Assembly: GCA_020845895.1 (NCBI GenBank)
Contig: JADLEX010000017.1
Span: 1-64,000 of the forward strand
Direction of reading: 5' to 3'
DNA from: Deltaproteobacteria bacterium
GTDB lineage: Bacteria > Lernaellota > Lernaellaia > JACKCT01
Length of the DNA: 64,000 nucleotides
Part shown: piece after piece, positions 63,304-64,000 of the stretch
Position numbering within the stretch: the first letter of the stretch is position 1
Layout: each line of letters begins with the position of its first letter
The notes under the pieces: generated by a model
Told to the model about the DNA's origin: nothing
Seen by the model: the letters and a program-made list of their open reading frames with translations, nothing else
Databases searched by the model: none
Position numbers and translations under genes: made by a program

Positions 63304-64000
63304 CTACGCCTCCGCATGGATCGGCACCCGTCCGATCCCAACCGGGCCCGCGGCCAGCGGGTCCTCGACAAACCGTGTGACCAAATCCTTCGCGCAGACG
63401 AGGGCGTCCGCGAGCGATTTCCCGAGTGCGAGCCCGGCGGCCAGCGCCGACGCAAAGACACACCCCGTACCGCGCACCGGAGATCCGGCGCGGCGCGGCG
63501 AGGCCAGGCGGCGGTGCGTTGCGCTGTCGTACCAGTGATCGACGGACTCGTCGCCGTCGTCGTGCCCGCCCTTGATGACGACGTTTCCGGCGCCGGCGGC
63601 GAGCAGCCGGTTCGCGACCGCGTCGCGGCTCTTTTCGTCCGTGATCTTCATTCCCGCGAGCGCCTCCGCCTCCGGCCGGTTCGGCGTGGCAACAAATGCG
63701 ATGGGCCACAGGGCGTCCAGCAGTGCCGCGCGACCATCGTCATCGACGCGCGCGCCGCCCGAACTCGTGGCGAGAATCGGATCGAGGACCACACACAGCT
63801 CCGAACCGACCTCACGGACCGCCTCAGCCACGGCGAACGTATTCTCGGCGCCGCCGAGCATGCCGATCTTCACCGCGCCGATCCGAAACGACGCGAGCGC
63901 GGCATCGATCTGCGCGCGTACCGCCGCGGGCGACGCGGCGTAGTCCCCATGCCACCGCCACGGCGTCTGCGCCGTGAGGGTCGTCGCGACGGGGCATGCG
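63304..64000 (-). CDS. thiD: hydroxymethylpyrimidine/phosphomethylpyrimidine kinase ThiD, 5' end outside the window
   Basis: At least 231 codons of a ribokinase-fold kinase for thiamine pyrimidine synthesis. The frame is open to the right edge; reading upstream of a GTG at 63873 gives ATTLTAQTPWRWHG and then GAVKIGMLGG, both standard ThiD segments, so the true start lies beyond 64000. Other signatures are VVLDPILATSSG, ATPNRPEAEAL, VVIKGGHDDGD, and RGTGCVFASALAAGLALG with the catalytic aspartate position replaced by GTGC-type anion hole (the common form). It lies 38 bases upstream of ygiQ, so the two are probably co-transcribed. Confidence 0.93.
   Translation of the reverse strand, partial: ACPVATTLTAQTPWRWHGDYAASPAAVRAQIDAALASFRIGAVKIGMLGGAENTFAVAEAVREVGSELCVVLDPILATSSGGARVDDDGRAALLDALWPIAFVATPNRPEAEALAGMKITDEKSRDAVANRLLAAGAGNVVIKGGHDDGDESVDHWYDSATHRRLASPRRAGSPVRGTGCVFASALAAGLALGKSLADALVCAKDLVTRFVEDPLAAGPVGIGRVPIHAEA

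Overview
The window is 64 kb of high-GC, gene-dense DNA from a Gram-negative, diderm bacterium. It carries lipid A synthesis and export (lpxD, lpxA, lpxI, lpxB, msbA, waaA), outer-membrane assembly (bamA, skp), lipoprotein release (lolC, lolD) and SecDF-YajC. The gene orders yajC-secD-secF and lolC-lolD-bamA-skp-lpxD-lpxA-lpxI-lpxB are of the kind seen in the former Deltaproteobacteria and related candidate phyla. Two surface lipoproteins have linkers of repeated Asp triplets, which I associate with deep-branching delta-like lineages. That taxonomic placement is inference. I see no rRNA, tRNA, CRISPR array, transposase or integrase.

Layout. 0.2-4.9 kb: a large polytopic membrane protein (minus strand), an HD + HAD phosphohydrolase fusion, a small PF04020-type membrane protein and an AlkA-like DNA glycosylase. 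5.0-6.8 kb: an AAA ATPase overlapping a DUF4276/TOPRIM-like gene, with visibly less GC-rich sequence and the look of a small defence-type cassette. 6.9-10.4 kb: a secreted purple-acid-phosphatase-like lipoprotein, a GH1 glycosidase lipoprotein and a ferritin-like protein. 10.6-12.8 kb: a Gfo/Idh/MocA oxidoreductase and a BadF-type sugar kinase. 13.0-14.6 kb (minus): a lipoprotein with tandem thioredoxin-like modules, transcribed divergently from tgt. 14.7-20.6 kb: tgt, yajC, secD, secF, recJ. 20.8-21.7 kb: a family 2 glycosyltransferase. 21.9-41.7 kb: a long envelope operon from lysS through lolCD, bamA, skp, the lpx genes, msbA, a GT39-like transferase, waaA and a DUF885 peptidase. Within it LpxB is fused to an N-terminal PAP2 phosphatase.

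41.8-59.6 kb is the most unusual part: seven co-directional genes, mostly overlapping by a few bases. In order they are a GT4 glycosyltransferase fused to a radical SAM/SPASM enzyme; a free-standing C-terminal half of a NodU/CmcH-type carbamoyltransferase; the matching N-terminal half fused to a second radical SAM/SPASM module; an NAD-dependent epimerase; a full-length carbamoyltransferase; a B12-binding-type radical SAM protein; and a 2361-residue polypeptide containing five radical SAM domains (one SPASM type, then four tandem B12-binding/radical SAM modules of about 510 residues each). Together they look like an undescribed pathway that builds, carbamoylates and radically modifies a glycan, glycolipid or other secondary product. 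A palindrome overlapping a likely promoter lies just upstream.

59.6-64.0 kb: a histidine phosphatase and a TPR protein (plus strand), then a YgiQ-type radical SAM protein and a thiD gene that runs off the right edge (minus strand), with a clear intrinsic terminator after ygiQ. Several intergenic regions show a TTGNNN - 17 bp - TANNNN pattern, so a sigma-70-like promoter grammar is readable by eye.
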